Below are positions 1-7,063 of a DNA stretch of 17,308 nucleotides, piece after piece (positions within the stretch are counted from its first letter, which is position 1; each line of letters opens with the position of its first letter). Origin of the DNA: JADHUC01 sp964617665 (GTDB taxonomy: Bacteria > Planctomycetota > Planctomycetia > Pirellulales > Pirellulaceae); contig CAZUAH010000287.1 in NCBI GenBank assembly GCA_964617665.1, positions 1 through 17,308 on the forward strand. Direction: 5' to 3'. Position numbers and translations under genes: made by a program. The notes below the pieces were generated by a model. That model did not search any database and was not told the origin of the DNA. It was given only the letters and a program-made list of their open reading frames with translations.

Positions 1-96
1 CTGGCCGACCATCTCGGACATGCGCTGCGGGCGCAAATCGCGGTCTTCGTCGTCTTCCGGCGGACCCCCGCCACCGACAATCCGTTCCCTAGCCAT
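1..96 (-). CDS. ruvB: RuvB Holliday-junction branch-migration helicase, N-terminal fragment (runs off the window)
   Basis: The first 32 codons read MARERIVGG, then an acidic stretch (PEDDEDRD), then LRPQRMSEMVGQ. The LRP(Q/K)..-(E)-(F/M/Y)-(I/V)GQ block is the signature that opens the RuvB AAA+ domain, and the MARER start with an acidic linker fits what I recall of planctomycete RuvB. RuvB is the hexameric ATPase motor that, with RuvA, drives branch migration of Holliday junctions in recombinational repair. The Walker motifs lie beyond the window and cannot be checked. The ATG at 96-94 has no clear Shine-Dalgarno sequence, which fits translation following on from the upstream zinc-ribbon gene. 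That gene's frame (offset by 2 nt) remains open through this whole segment. Identity rests on only 32 residues but the motif match is specific. Confidence 0.82.
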   Translation of the reverse strand, partial: MARERIVGGGGPPEDDEDRDLRPQRMSEMVGQ

Positions 97-1187
97 GGTC
101 GATCCGTGCTGCGCTGAATGTAGCACAGGCCTCCGGCCTGTGGTTGATGCGGCTGCTCTGTTGCACCGGATGCGAGTACAGGTCCGAGGTCCGTCCGCTG
201 CGGCCCCGCCGACGCTGCCACGAATCCGACAACTCCCAAGCATATCACCAATGCGATGATCGCCACAATGGCCAATGCTACGATTACCTTGGTCCAGGAA
301 ATTGGGGCCTGGCCCGTAGCTCGCTCCGTTTGCCCGTTGATCAGGAAGCGGTAGACACGATCGTTGTATTTGTACGCCATCACCCAAATGGGCAACAGCA
401 TCGGCTCGCTGGACAAGCCCTCCATGCGGACGTTTACCTTCATATTGCGGCAGCGCCCGGGAACATAGCGTTCGCAGCCTTTCCGCTCCAGGTTCTCCAA
501 TCCCTGTCGTGCCAGCGGACGAGCGTACTTCCGTTGAACGCGGAACTGTTCCACGATCACATCCTCGGTGCTCACCTCCTCGGGCACTTTGGCCTTGGCC
601 AGTTCGAACGGACAGATATTTGACGTCTCGCTGGGTGTGAGAACCCCGCTGGCACCGATCAACAGCCCGGAGTAGCTGCCGTGATGGTCGCCGGACATGG
701 GATACCAGTCGCCGCGAGCACCGGGCGGCGTTCGGTTGCTGTCCGCGGTCCAATACGTGAACGTGCGGGCCTGGAACACCCAATACGGCACGTAAACCGG
801 GGCGATTTTCGTGAGCACTGCCGCGCCGGCCAAGTCGCCCGGCCGCCAGAAACCTTTGCCCAGCCACTCGCGCATGATCGCGCCGGCCCGTTCGCGGTCG
901 ACCTCGAACGGCACAACGCGGTCCGGGGCCAGCACCTTGGCGTCCTTCTGTTCGGACAGGGCGTCCGATCCGCAAAACGGGCAACGCAACGTCTGGGCCG
1001 ACGCATCGTAGCTCATCGACGCCCCACACCCCTCGCACAGGAAATTGTGGGTCGACGTTTGTGTATGCGGCTTCGCCTCGGTCTCGCCGCCATGAGGAGC
1101 TTCGGTGCCACAATTGGCGCAGAACAGATCCTCTTCGTCGACGAGGGCTCCGCACACCGAACATTTTTCCAGAAGATCCGACATCAT
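1..1187 (-). CDS. Double zinc-ribbon protein with C-terminal membrane helix (paralogue B); no stop inside the window
   Basis: The frame translates without a stop from ATG 1187 (or the adjacent ATG 1184) to base 3: 395 codons. Two zinc ribbons lie at the N-terminus: C9/C12 with C23/C26, and C51/C54 with C69/C72. A conserved middle region follows (WRPGDL, VYVPYWVFQA, WYPMSGDHH, PMLLPIWVMAYKY, FLINGQT), then one membrane helix at about 300-325. This is the same family as the upstream paralogue and resembles the 'TFIIB-type zinc ribbon-containing protein' family, sometimes mis-named PriA-like in databases; its function is unknown. The start overlaps the stop of the upstream gene (ATGATGA arrangement, preceded by AGGTGG), so the two are translationally coupled. 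The family normally ends soon after the helix, whereas here about 70 further residues are open and run out of frame over ruvB. That tail may be spurious, caused by a frameshift or sequence error at roughly 100-240. The domain call is secure; the 3' end is not. Confidence 0.8.
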   Translation of the reverse strand, partial: MMSDLLEKCSVCGALVDEEDLFCANCGTEAPHGGETEAKPHTQTSTHNFLCEGCGASMSYDASAQTLRCPFCGSDALSEQKDAKVLAPDRVVPFEVDRERAGAIMREWLGKGFWRPGDLAGAAVLTKIAPVYVPYWVFQARTFTYWTADSNRTPPGARGDWYPMSGDHHGSYSGLLIGASGVLTPSETSNICPFELAKAKVPEEVSTEDVIVEQFRVQRKYARPLARQGLENLERKGCERYVPGRCRNMKVNVRMEGLSSEPMLLPIWVMAYKYNDRVYRFLINGQTERATGQAPISWTKVIVALAIVAIIALVICLGVVGFVAASAGPQRTDLGPVLASGATEQPHQPQAGGLCYIQRSTDRPWLGNGLSVAGVRRKTTKTAICARSACPRWSA

Positions 1188-2308
1188 CCACCTGCCAAGA
1201 GCATGAACAGCAGAACCACCAACAACAGAAGAACGAGACCACCGACCACCGCCACAGTGACTCGAATCCACGACAGAGGCTTGTCTCCGGCGACTTTACC
1301 GGTCTGCCCGTTGACCAGGAAGCGGAACAGTTTGTCCTTGTATCTGTAGCTCAATAGGTAAATAGGCATCAGGCACAGGTCGGAATTGACGTTAGAAAAA
1401 CGCGTGTCCACGCGCAAACTGCGGTGAGTGTCTCCGGGCAGGAATGCCGAAACATTTCGCTGTTCGCGTTGGTGGAATTCCTGCCGACAGACTTCTAACG
1501 CTTCATCACGCTCGACGGAATACTCCTCGCACAGCCAACCAGCCAGGAAATAGGGCTCATATCGCTTCATGGCGGGCAGTTGAAATGGCTTGATCCGATC
1601 CGCGTCGCGTTGCGATAAGCCTCGGCTGCCGGAAACGAGATAACCGCTGTAGTACCGGTGGTGTCGGCCGGAAAGAGGCCACCATTCGGTCTCCCGGACC
1701 CGACGAGTCCTGGTGACGGTCTTTCCCTTCGAATCTGTGGTCGTGTAAGTCTCCGTGCGATACCAATACTCGCCGATGCTCGCGTTCCAGGAACTCGCCG
1801 CAAGCATCGAAAACGACCAGAATGGGAGGTATACGCCTTTGAGTCTCTCGGCCACCTGAGCGGTCTTCAGATCGCCGGGCCGAAACCAATTGTTCGAGCG
1901 CAACCACTGACGGAACTTCTCTTGGGCCTGCTCCAACGTCACGCCAAAGCCGATGACAAACTCCGGCCGCTGGCGCTCGGTCAGCTCGCGCGAGAATTCG
2001 GCTACGTATGTGGAATCGCAAAACGCGCAGACGTAGCTTCGTTGATCCGGGTCGGTCGCCACTTCGCTGCCGCAGTTTTCGCATCGGAAATACTTCTGGG
2101 CCGGCACCTCAGTCTTGGGCTCCGGTGGCGCCTCGGCCGTGGTGCGCGGCGTTCCGCAGGCCGGGCAAAACCGGTCGGCCGGCTCGACCGGGCATCCGCA
2201 CGCCTCGCACGGCTCACCCTGCGGCGCCGCCACATCGCCATCGACAATCGGGGCATCCGGATCGGAATCCAATTCGGCATCCACGACTTCGACTTCTTCT
2301 TCGGACAT
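1184..2308 (-). CDS. Double zinc-ribbon protein with C-terminal membrane helix (paralogue A)
   Basis: This 374-residue protein starts at ATG 2308, preceded by AAGGG with suitable spacing; a longer frame to 2416 lacks a ribosome site and encodes unrelated-looking sequence. After an acidic N-terminus there are two four-cysteine ribbons (C34/C37/C48/C51 and C76/C79/C94/C97). The middle domain carries WFRPGDL, GVYLPFWSF, WWPLSGRHH, a YEPYFLAGW block and LMPIYLLSYRYKDK, then FLVNGQTGKVAGDKP, and a single helix at about 349-371 with only a few residues after it. The pattern fits the uncharacterised family often labelled TFIIB-type zinc ribbon protein. The soluble part probably faces the cytoplasm and is tethered by the tail, but topology is inferred. 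The ribbons could bind nucleic acid or simply be structural. It is the first gene of a minus-strand unit with paralogue B and ruvB. No catalytic function can be assigned. Confidence 0.88.
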   Translation of the reverse strand: MSEEEVEVVDAELDSDPDAPIVDGDVAAPQGEPCEACGCPVEPADRFCPACGTPRTTAEAPPEPKTEVPAQKYFRCENCGSEVATDPDQRSYVCAFCDSTYVAEFSRELTERQRPEFVIGFGVTLEQAQEKFRQWLRSNNWFRPGDLKTAQVAERLKGVYLPFWSFSMLAASSWNASIGEYWYRTETYTTTDSKGKTVTRTRRVRETEWWPLSGRHHRYYSGYLVSGSRGLSQRDADRIKPFQLPAMKRYEPYFLAGWLCEEYSVERDEALEVCRQEFHQREQRNVSAFLPGDTHRSLRVDTRFSNVNSDLCLMPIYLLSYRYKDKLFRFLVNGQTGKVAGDKPLSWIRVTVAVVGGLVLLLLVVLLFMLLAGG

Positions 2309-2621
2309 GTCGCTACCCTTGGAAAAGCAGGGGTATTGGCTTTCCCGTAACCATATCCAACACCCCGTCAATATCAAGCGCTGTGCAGAAAGGAACACGC
2401 GATGCGAAAAATACAACCCTCTGGGCTATAGGCAACCCCGTCTCTGTCTGCTACACTTGGTGATAGCACAAGACGTGGTACTGGTGCATGATGTACCAAC
2501 TGAAGGGGTCTGCTATACGGCTTTGGTCTGCCATCCCGTCTACAATGGGGATCAATGGTCGCTTGAACAGCAAGATCGTATGTCTATTCAACACCCATTC
2601 GCATAAGGGAAACAAGAAGCC
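2309..2621. other. Divergent intergenic region between the zinc-ribbon unit and the response regulator
   Basis: This stretch of about 313 bp separates divergent genes. Apart from the candidate minus-strand promoter at 2350-2377, I see only a short inverted repeat (TGGTAC...GTACCA near 2475-2500) and no convincing plus-strand promoter; a TACAAT at 2541-2546 lacks a well-spaced -35 box. Short open frames here show no recognisable protein and overlap one another on both strands. Confidence 0.5.
2350..2377 (-). promoter_or_regulatory. Candidate sigma70-type promoter for the zinc-ribbon/ruvB unit
   Basis: On the minus strand, TTGATA (2377-2372) and TATGGT (2355-2350) are separated by 16 nt. They match the -35 and -10 consensus at 5/6 and 4/6 positions and would give a leader of roughly 35 nt before ATG 2308. 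This was found by eye; planctomycete promoters can deviate from the E. coli consensus. Confidence 0.35.
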
Positions 2622-3254
2622 ATGACAGTTAGAGTACTGGTCGCAGACGACCATGAAGTGGTACGGCATGGATTGAAAAGCCTGTTCGCCGACACAGAGA
2701 TTGAAATCGTCGCCGAAGCAGGCGGGGGGCGAGAAGCCTTGGAGCTTATCACGCAGAACGAGGTGGACGTCGTTGTTATGGATGTCCGCATGCCAGATAT
2801 TGACGGTTTGAATGTCCTTGGAAGGATCAAGCTGGACTTCCCGGACATGCCCGTTTTGATGCTGTCCACCTACGACAATCCTACTTATGTCGCACGCGCG
2901 GTGGCACTGGGTGCCGCAGGGTATGTGTTGAAGGATTCTGCTCGCGAGAGGGTCTTGGATTGCGTACGCAGGGCTGCGACCGGGGAAAGCGTGTGGACAC
3001 GTGAAGAACTGCGCCGCGTTACCGGCGCTCTAGCAACGCCACGTCTGAACGCCAACGTCGAAGTTCCTTTGACGCAACGCGAAAGCGAAGTATTGCGTCA
3101 GTTGGCCCTGGGCTTGACCAACAAGGAAATCGCCCAGGCTCTGCACATCAGTTACGAGACGGTCAAGGAACACGTGCAACACATCCTGCGGAAGATCGGC
3201 GTGACGGACCGAACACAGGCAGCCGTCTGGGCCGTACGAAAGGAGTTGGTGTAA
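2622..3254 (+). CDS. NarL/FixJ-family response regulator (orphan)
   Basis: The 210-residue protein has a receiver domain (1-120) and a LuxR-type helix-turn-helix domain (about 145-207). The receiver has the acidic pair D9/D10, the phosphoacceptor D54 in VVVMDVRMPDIDG, S82 in MLSTYDN and the conserved K104 in GYVLKDS. The output domain has the classic LTQRESEVLRQLALG, NKEIAQALHIS and TVKEHVQHILRKIG blocks. It should be a DNA-binding transcription factor controlled by phosphorylation of D54. No histidine kinase is encoded in the window, so it is an orphan here. The start ATG follows a purine-rich AAGAAG about 3-8 nt upstream, a modest ribosome site. The enolase-superfamily gene begins 6 bp after the stop, suggesting co-transcription, but a regulatory link to that enzyme is only inference. 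Confidence 0.95.
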   Translation: MTVRVLVADDHEVVRHGLKSLFADTEIEIVAEAGGGREALELITQNEVDVVVMDVRMPDIDGLNVLGRIKLDFPDMPVLMLSTYDNPTYVARAVALGAAGYVLKDSARERVLDCVRRAATGESVWTREELRRVTGALATPRLNANVEVPLTQRESEVLRQLALGLTNKEIAQALHISYETVKEHVQHILRKIGVTDRTQAAVWAVRKELV

Positions 3255-3260
3255 CCGTCA

Positions 3261-4622
3261 ATGACGAAGCCAACAGACATCTATCTGAAGAGCGTTACCA
3301 CGTCGACCGAACAGATCGAATACCGTACGCCCATCAAGTTTGGTGGACGGGTGGTGGTCGACGTGGTGCTGTTGAACGTCCATGTCGACGTCGAAACGCG
3401 TGACGGTCGGCGTGGTCAGGGCTTCGGTTCGATGCCGATCGGCAACGTCTGGGGATGGCCCACCGACGCGGTAAGTGGCGATGACACGCTGGCCGCGATG
3501 ATCACGTTGGGCCAGCGTTTAGCCGATCGGGCCGACCAGTACACAGATGCGGGCCACCCGCTGGAGATCACGCACGATTTGGCGGCCGACTACGATTCGG
3601 TTGCCAACCAGGTGACCAGCGAAGCCGGTTTGGCCGAACCGATGCCCCGATTGGCTCAGTTGGTATCGGCCAGCCCCGTCGAGGCAGCCATTCACGATGC
3701 CTTTGGCAAGATGCTGGGCGAGAACTCCTATAATGTGCTGGGCGAGGAGTTCGCAAACAGCGATCTATCCAGCTACTTGACCGACGAGTTTGCCGGCGAA
3801 TACCTGGATCGATACACGCTTCGCGAGCCGAAGCCGACGATGCCCTTGTACCATTTGGTCGGTGCGCTGGATCCGTTAAACGACGCGGAAATCGAAACGC
3901 GCGTGGACGACGGAGGCCCCGAAACGCTGGGCGAATGGATATTGGCCGACGGTCTGACCCATTTGAAGATCAAACTCTCTGGGGACAACCTTGCTTGGGA
4001 TGTCGAACGAGTGGCCGGCGTCGAGAAGGTGGCGGTGGAAGCCCAGGCCAAGCGAGGATGCGCGGAGTGGAACTATTCGCTGGATTTCAACGAAAAGTGC
4101 TCCAGCGTCCAATATGTGCTGGATTTCTTGCAGCGGGTGCGTGAAGTCTCGCCCACGGCACTGGATCGTGTCCAGTACATCGAGCAGCCTACGCATCGGG
4201 ACCTGCGGGCCAATCCCGATAACACGATGCACGAGGCGGCCAAGATCAAGCCGGTGGTGATTGACGAATCGTTGGTCGATCTGGAAAGCCTGCTGCTGGC
4301 CAGAGAACAGGGCTACTCGGGCGTCGCGCTTAAAGCGTGCAAAGGGCACAGCGAGGCGCTGTTGATGGGTGCGGCGGCTCAGAAATACAACCTGTTCCTG
4401 TGCGTTCAGGATTTGACCTGCCCAGGCGCGTCATTCCTGCATTCAGCAAGTCTCGCCGCACGCATTCCTACGATCGCAGCGATCGAAGGCAATAGCCGGC
4501 AGTACTGCCCCGCTGGAAATACCGCGTGGGCAGAACGCTATCCCAGCATGTTCAACATCACGGACGGCACGGTGGGTACAGCGGCCCTGAACGGACCCGG
4601 CCTGGGATACGAAACTCTGTAG
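3261..4622 (+). CDS. Enolase-superfamily enzyme (mandelate racemase/muconate lactonizing type)
   Basis: This 453-residue protein shows the ordered active-site elements of the enolase superfamily on its TIM barrel: K236-x-K238 (LKIKLSGDN), metal ligands D275 (LDFNEK), E308 (YIEQP) and D335/E336 (VIDESLVD), and K358 in VALKACKG. Lysines on both the second and sixth strands fit the muconate lactonizing enzyme/dipeptide epimerase-like subgroup rather than mandelate racemase proper, which uses a His-Asp dyad. Members abstract the proton alpha to a carboxylate using Mg2+ and stabilise the enolate; the substrate here cannot be named. It is longer than most members (about 350-400 residues). No signal peptide is visible, so it is probably cytoplasmic. 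It lies 6 bp behind the response regulator. AAGGAG at 3239-3244 is rather far upstream of ATG 3261. Family assignment is strong, specificity unknown. Confidence 0.9.
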   Translation: MTKPTDIYLKSVTTSTEQIEYRTPIKFGGRVVVDVVLLNVHVDVETRDGRRGQGFGSMPIGNVWGWPTDAVSGDDTLAAMITLGQRLADRADQYTDAGHPLEITHDLAADYDSVANQVTSEAGLAEPMPRLAQLVSASPVEAAIHDAFGKMLGENSYNVLGEEFANSDLSSYLTDEFAGEYLDRYTLREPKPTMPLYHLVGALDPLNDAEIETRVDDGGPETLGEWILADGLTHLKIKLSGDNLAWDVERVAGVEKVAVEAQAKRGCAEWNYSLDFNEKCSSVQYVLDFLQRVREVSPTALDRVQYIEQPTHRDLRANPDNTMHEAAKIKPVVIDESLVDLESLLLAREQGYSGVALKACKGHSEALLMGAAAQKYNLFLCVQDLTCPGASFLHSASLAARIPTIAAIEGNSRQYCPAGNTAWAERYPSMFNITDGTVGTAALNGPGLGYETL

Positions 4623-4630
4623 CAACCAAA

Positions 4631-4676
4631 ACCCGACGCGTGAGCGAGGGACCAGCCCCTCACTGACGTTTCGGGT
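4631..4676. repeat. Imperfect intergenic palindrome (REP-like)
   Basis: The left arm ACCCGACGCGTGAGCGAGGG (4631-4650) pairs with the right arm at about 4656-4676 around a loop of about 5 nt; roughly 16 of 20 positions are complementary. It sits just after the enolase stop and lacks a following T-run, so it is not a typical intrinsic terminator. It resembles palindromes I recall as dispersed intergenic repeats in Pirellulaceae genomes; copy number was not checked. Confidence 0.7.
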
Positions 4677-4730
4677 CACGATGAATCGCGACTGCGGCAG
4701 AAAGCACAGCGGTCCACGCGCATGACAAAA

Positions 4731-4764
4731 GGCCCGCAGGCAACCAAGCCTGCGGGCCTTTTTT
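4731..4764. terminator. Strong bidirectional Rho-independent terminator
   Basis: Perfect 10-bp arms GGCCCGCAGG (4731-4740) and CCTGCGGGCC (4749-4758) enclose an 8-nt loop. TTTTTT follows on the plus strand (4759-4764), and AAAA precedes at 4727-4730, giving a T-run on the minus strand. It sits between the convergent enolase and rpsI genes and should terminate both transcripts. Confidence 0.93.
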
Positions 4765-4788
4765 GTATTTCGTGGTACGTGACCGTGA

Positions 4789-5202
4789 TTAACGTTTCGA
4801 GAACTGCGTGCCTCGGCGAGCTCCGTGCAAACCGGGCTTCTTCCGTTCCTTCATTCGCGAGTCACGGGTCAGGAACCCGCCGTCTCGCAGCGGAGGGAAC
4901 AACTCGGTGTCGTAACTGACTAGGGCTCGCGCCATACCCATCCGACAAGCACCGGCCTGCCCAGTGGTTCCGCCGCCGGTCACGCGGATGATCACATCCA
5001 CATCTTCCAGCTTGCCGACCGCCTCTAGAACGGACTTGACGGAGTTCCGGTCCTGGTCGATCAGGAAGTACTCCTCCAGGGGCCGTTTGTTAATGGTGAC
5101 TTTGCCGCTGCCGGCTCGGACTCGTACACGGGCAACAGCCGACTTGCGCCGTCCGGTGCCAAGTGCATCGCCGTTACTCTTGTCTGTTTTTACTGCTACC
5201 AT
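4789..5202 (-). CDS. rpsI: 30S ribosomal protein S9
   Basis: This 137-residue protein has the S9 hallmarks: GTGRRKSAVARVRVRAGSGK near the N-terminus, the INKRPLEEYF block, VTGGGTTGQAGA, and the highly conserved C-terminal tail KKPGLHGARRGTQFSKR. The tail reaches toward the P-site tRNA on the small subunit. Length is normal for the family (about 130). It is downstream of rplM with 71 bp between them, the usual rplM-rpsI order, and ends just before the bidirectional terminator at 4731-4764. Start ATG 5202 gives MVAVKTDKSNGDALGTGRRK, a short N-terminal extension that appears typical of planctomycetes. Confidence 0.98.
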   Translation of the reverse strand: MVAVKTDKSNGDALGTGRRKSAVARVRVRAGSGKVTINKRPLEEYFLIDQDRNSVKSVLEAVGKLEDVDVIIRVTGGGTTGQAGACRMGMARALVSYDTELFPPLRDGGFLTRDSRMKERKKPGLHGARRGTQFSKR

Positions 5203-5273
5203 GATTCCTGCAATTGCTCTGTTGTCGCGTGCGTCTGGTGCACAAAAGAACCAAAATACCGTGCGCGTCCCGC

Positions 5274-5717
5274 TTACTTGACGCCCAGCTCCTTGGTCTG
5301 AGGTTCTTGGGCCTGATGGGGATGCTCGGATCCCACGTAGATCTTCAGTTTGGACAACATCTTGCGTCCAAGCTTATTCTTAGGCAACATCCGGCGAACC
5401 GCTTCGCGGAGGATCTTCTCCGGTTGCTTCTCTGCTCGTTTGGCGGCCGTCTCTGCCCTTAATCCAGGGTATCCGGTGTACCAAGTGTATGCTTTCTTGT
5501 CCCACTTCTTACCGGTGAAGACAATCTTTTCGACGTTGGTCACGATTACGAAATCGCCGGTGTCGATGTGTGGCGTATACGTCGGGCGATGTTTGCCCAT
5601 CAAGATCGTGGCAATATCACTGGCCAGCCGGCCGACGATCTTATCGGTCGCGTCCACCAGCCACCAGTCTTGCTCGACTTCGCGGGGCTTTGCCATGTAG
5701 GTCTTTGTTGTCGCCAA
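5274..5717 (-). CDS. rplM: 50S ribosomal protein L13
   Basis: The 147-residue L13 shows KTYMAKP, WWLVDATDKIVGRLAS, GKHRPTYTPHIDTGDFVIV, KIVFTGKKWDKK and the AVRRMLPKNKLGRKMLSKLKIY block. It is a 23S-rRNA-binding protein needed early in 50S assembly. I place the start at TTG 5717, giving M-ATTKTYMAKP, because a GGAG sits 8 nt upstream and the N-terminus then lines up with the family (MKTY/MATKTY...). A longer frame to ATG 5750 has no ribosome site and would add 11 unrelated residues. An internal ATG 7 codons later would truncate the conserved KTY. It is the first gene of the rplM-rpsI unit. Confidence 0.96.
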   Translation of the reverse strand: MATTKTYMAKPREVEQDWWLVDATDKIVGRLASDIATILMGKHRPTYTPHIDTGDFVIVTNVEKIVFTGKKWDKKAYTWYTGYPGLRAETAAKRAEKQPEKILREAVRRMLPKNKLGRKMLSKLKIYVGSEHPHQAQEPQTKELGVK

Positions 5718-5723
5718 TTTCCA

Positions 5724-5730
5724 CTCTCCA
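5724..5730 (-). promoter_or_regulatory. Ribosome binding site fixing the rplM TTG start
   Basis: The minus-strand sequence TGGAGAG ends 6 nt before TTG 5717, and its GGAG core is 8 nt from the start codon. It supports TTG over the upstream ATG at 5750, which would place this site inside the coding sequence. Confidence 0.75.
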
Positions 5731-5792
5731 AGGCACAGGTGTAAGTGCACACCTGATGCTCGATCAATTGCGCACGATGCAGAGAAACGAGT

Positions 5793-5821
5793 ACTTTAAC
5801 GATTTCCCTTTGCCCCTTCAA
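5793..5821 (-). promoter_or_regulatory. Candidate promoter of the rplM-rpsI operon
   Basis: On the minus strand, TTGAAG (5821-5816) and TAAAGT (5798-5793) are separated by exactly 17 nt, each matching 4 of 6 consensus positions. Transcription would start about 65-70 nt upstream of the TTG start. Position and spacing are good; strength is a guess. Confidence 0.45.
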
Positions 5822-5973
5822 GGGTTACGTCGGCCCAATTGACGCCCAATTTGTGGGAAAACAGACCGTCACCCATATATCTCGACCGTTCTTTCGGGGG
5901 AATCAAGGTGGATGCTTCAGTATCTGTCGGCGGGCTGGTAGTATTGACGGCGGTGAAGAGGGAGATCCTGAGT

Positions 5974-6990
5974 ATGTCCGTTGTTCGTAGTGCATGTGCG
6001 CTGTCGCTAGGGTTCGCCCTTGCAATTTGTGCGCGTATGTACGTGACGGCGCATCGCCCACCGACGGAACCGCTGCCAAATGAGGGGGAACCAGGTGCTC
6101 TAAGATCTCGAATTAGTCCTCCGGATGACTACGTCGCGCCAGAGCTTTCTCTGGAGAGGCCATGCCAGGAGAAAGCAGAACAATTGCGCCATCAGCTTCG
6201 TGGCAAGTGTGGGGTTGTTGTCCATGAGCCTTTTGTCATTGCCGGCGATTCCAATGTCGATACCCTGGAAAGGATGCACTGCGCAACCATTGAGCCGGCG
6301 CGACAGGCTATGCGGCATCAGTATTTCGATCGTTGGCCAGATTCTCCGGTAACGATCCTGCTGTTTTCGGATGAGGCGACGTACCAGCGTTATACCGAAT
6401 TGCTGTTCTTTGATAGAAATATCTCACGATTTGGGTACTTCAAACCTGGACGTCGCACGATCCTGGCGAATCTGGCGTGGGGCGACGGGCCACTGCTGCA
6501 TGAGTTGACCCACGTGCTGATGCATTTCGATTTTCCCGAGGCCGCGGTCTGGCTGCGCGAGGGGCTCGCTTCGTTGCACGAGGCGAGTTCGCTGGTTAGC
6601 AGAGGCAAAGATTGGGTGTTGGAAGGAAAGGTGAATTGGCGGCACAGAGTCCTCAAACGCCAGATCCAAGCGGAACGATTGCAGAGCCTTCACGAATTGA
6701 TCCAGACAGTGACGTTTGATGGAGAGGACGAAGCGATCAACTTTGCACAGGCCCGCTATTTCTGCTTGTTCCTGCAGCAGAAAAGCGTGCTGGGCGAGAT
6801 ATATCGGCAGTATCGCGCGAGTCACAGGGAGGATCCGCGTGGAGAAGAGTCGATCCTCCGTGAGTTTCCGGGGCGCGACTGGCGGGATGTCGACACCGAG
6901 TTTAGCGGTTGGGTGATGTCGCTGTCGAACGGAGAAAGGACAGTGGACAAACAAAACCCTTGTTTAACGACAAGCCGTAGGCGTCGGTGA
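5974..6990 (+). CDS. Putative membrane-anchored or secreted HExxH metallopeptidase
   Basis: Starting at ATG 5974 (GGGAG 9 nt upstream), the 338-residue product opens with a signal peptide or anchor, MSVVRSACALSLGFALAICA, and then a Pro/Glu-rich linker. The zinc-peptidase motif is HELTH (176-180, in LLHELTHVLMH), with a likely third ligand E196 in AVWLREGLASLHE, the gluzincin layout. I recall similar 'peptidase MA-like' or DUF1570-type proteins in planctomycetes. It should act outside the cytoplasmic membrane; the substrate is unknown. An in-frame extension to 5839 lacks a ribosome site and would bury the signal sequence. The last few codons (CLTTSRRRR) are encoded by the left arm of the inverted repeat at 6962-7026, so the C-terminus probably derives from a repeat insertion. 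It is divergent from rplM, across a gap of about 256 bp that holds nothing further recognisable. Confidence 0.72.
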   Translation: MSVVRSACALSLGFALAICARMYVTAHRPPTEPLPNEGEPGALRSRISPPDDYVAPELSLERPCQEKAEQLRHQLRGKCGVVVHEPFVIAGDSNVDTLERMHCATIEPARQAMRHQYFDRWPDSPVTILLFSDEATYQRYTELLFFDRNISRFGYFKPGRRTILANLAWGDGPLLHELTHVLMHFDFPEAAVWLREGLASLHEASSLVSRGKDWVLEGKVNWRHRVLKRQIQAERLQSLHELIQTVTFDGEDEAINFAQARYFCLFLQQKSVLGEIYRQYRASHREDPRGEESILREFPGRDWRDVDTEFSGWVMSLSNGERTVDKQNPCLTTSRRRR

Positions 6991-7026
6991 TTCAGGAACG
7001 CAGTCGCCTTCGGCTTGCCGTTAAAC
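6962..7026. repeat. Inverted repeat, 22-bp arms with 21-nt loop, overlapping a gene end
   Basis: The left arm at 6962-6983 (begins GTTTAACGACAAGCCG) and the right arm at 7005-7026 (ends GGCTTGCCGTTAAAC) are complementary at 20 of 22 positions. The left arm contains the final codons of the metallopeptidase gene; the right arm ends 37 bp before the lyase gene start. There is no T-run, so it is a REP-like element or mRNA-stabilising hairpin rather than a standard terminator. Its sequence differs from the palindrome at 4631-4676. Confidence 0.85.
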
Positions 7027-7063
7027 GAAGACGTAATGCCGCAGAAAGAGAGCACTTCATTCT

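Noticed and set aside
144..1349. Long plus-strand open frames (159 and 222 codons)
   Set aside because: They lie opposite the zinc-ribbon paralogue B, whose cysteine motifs, family motifs and membrane helix are convincing; the plus-strand products show no domain.
1184..2308. Zinc-ribbon protein as a PriA-type helicase
   Set aside because: No Walker or DEAD-box motifs are present; the name is a known database mislabel for this family.
1658..2350. Plus-strand open frame of 230 codons
   Set aside because: It is antisense to zinc-ribbon paralogue A and its composition is typical of antisense translation (Arg/Leu/Gly-rich).
4443..4679. Minus-strand small protein starting MTRNVSEGLVPRSRVG
   Set aside because: Its start is the palindrome at 4631-4676 and the rest is antisense to the enolase gene; I recall such peptides as artefacts of intergenic repeats.
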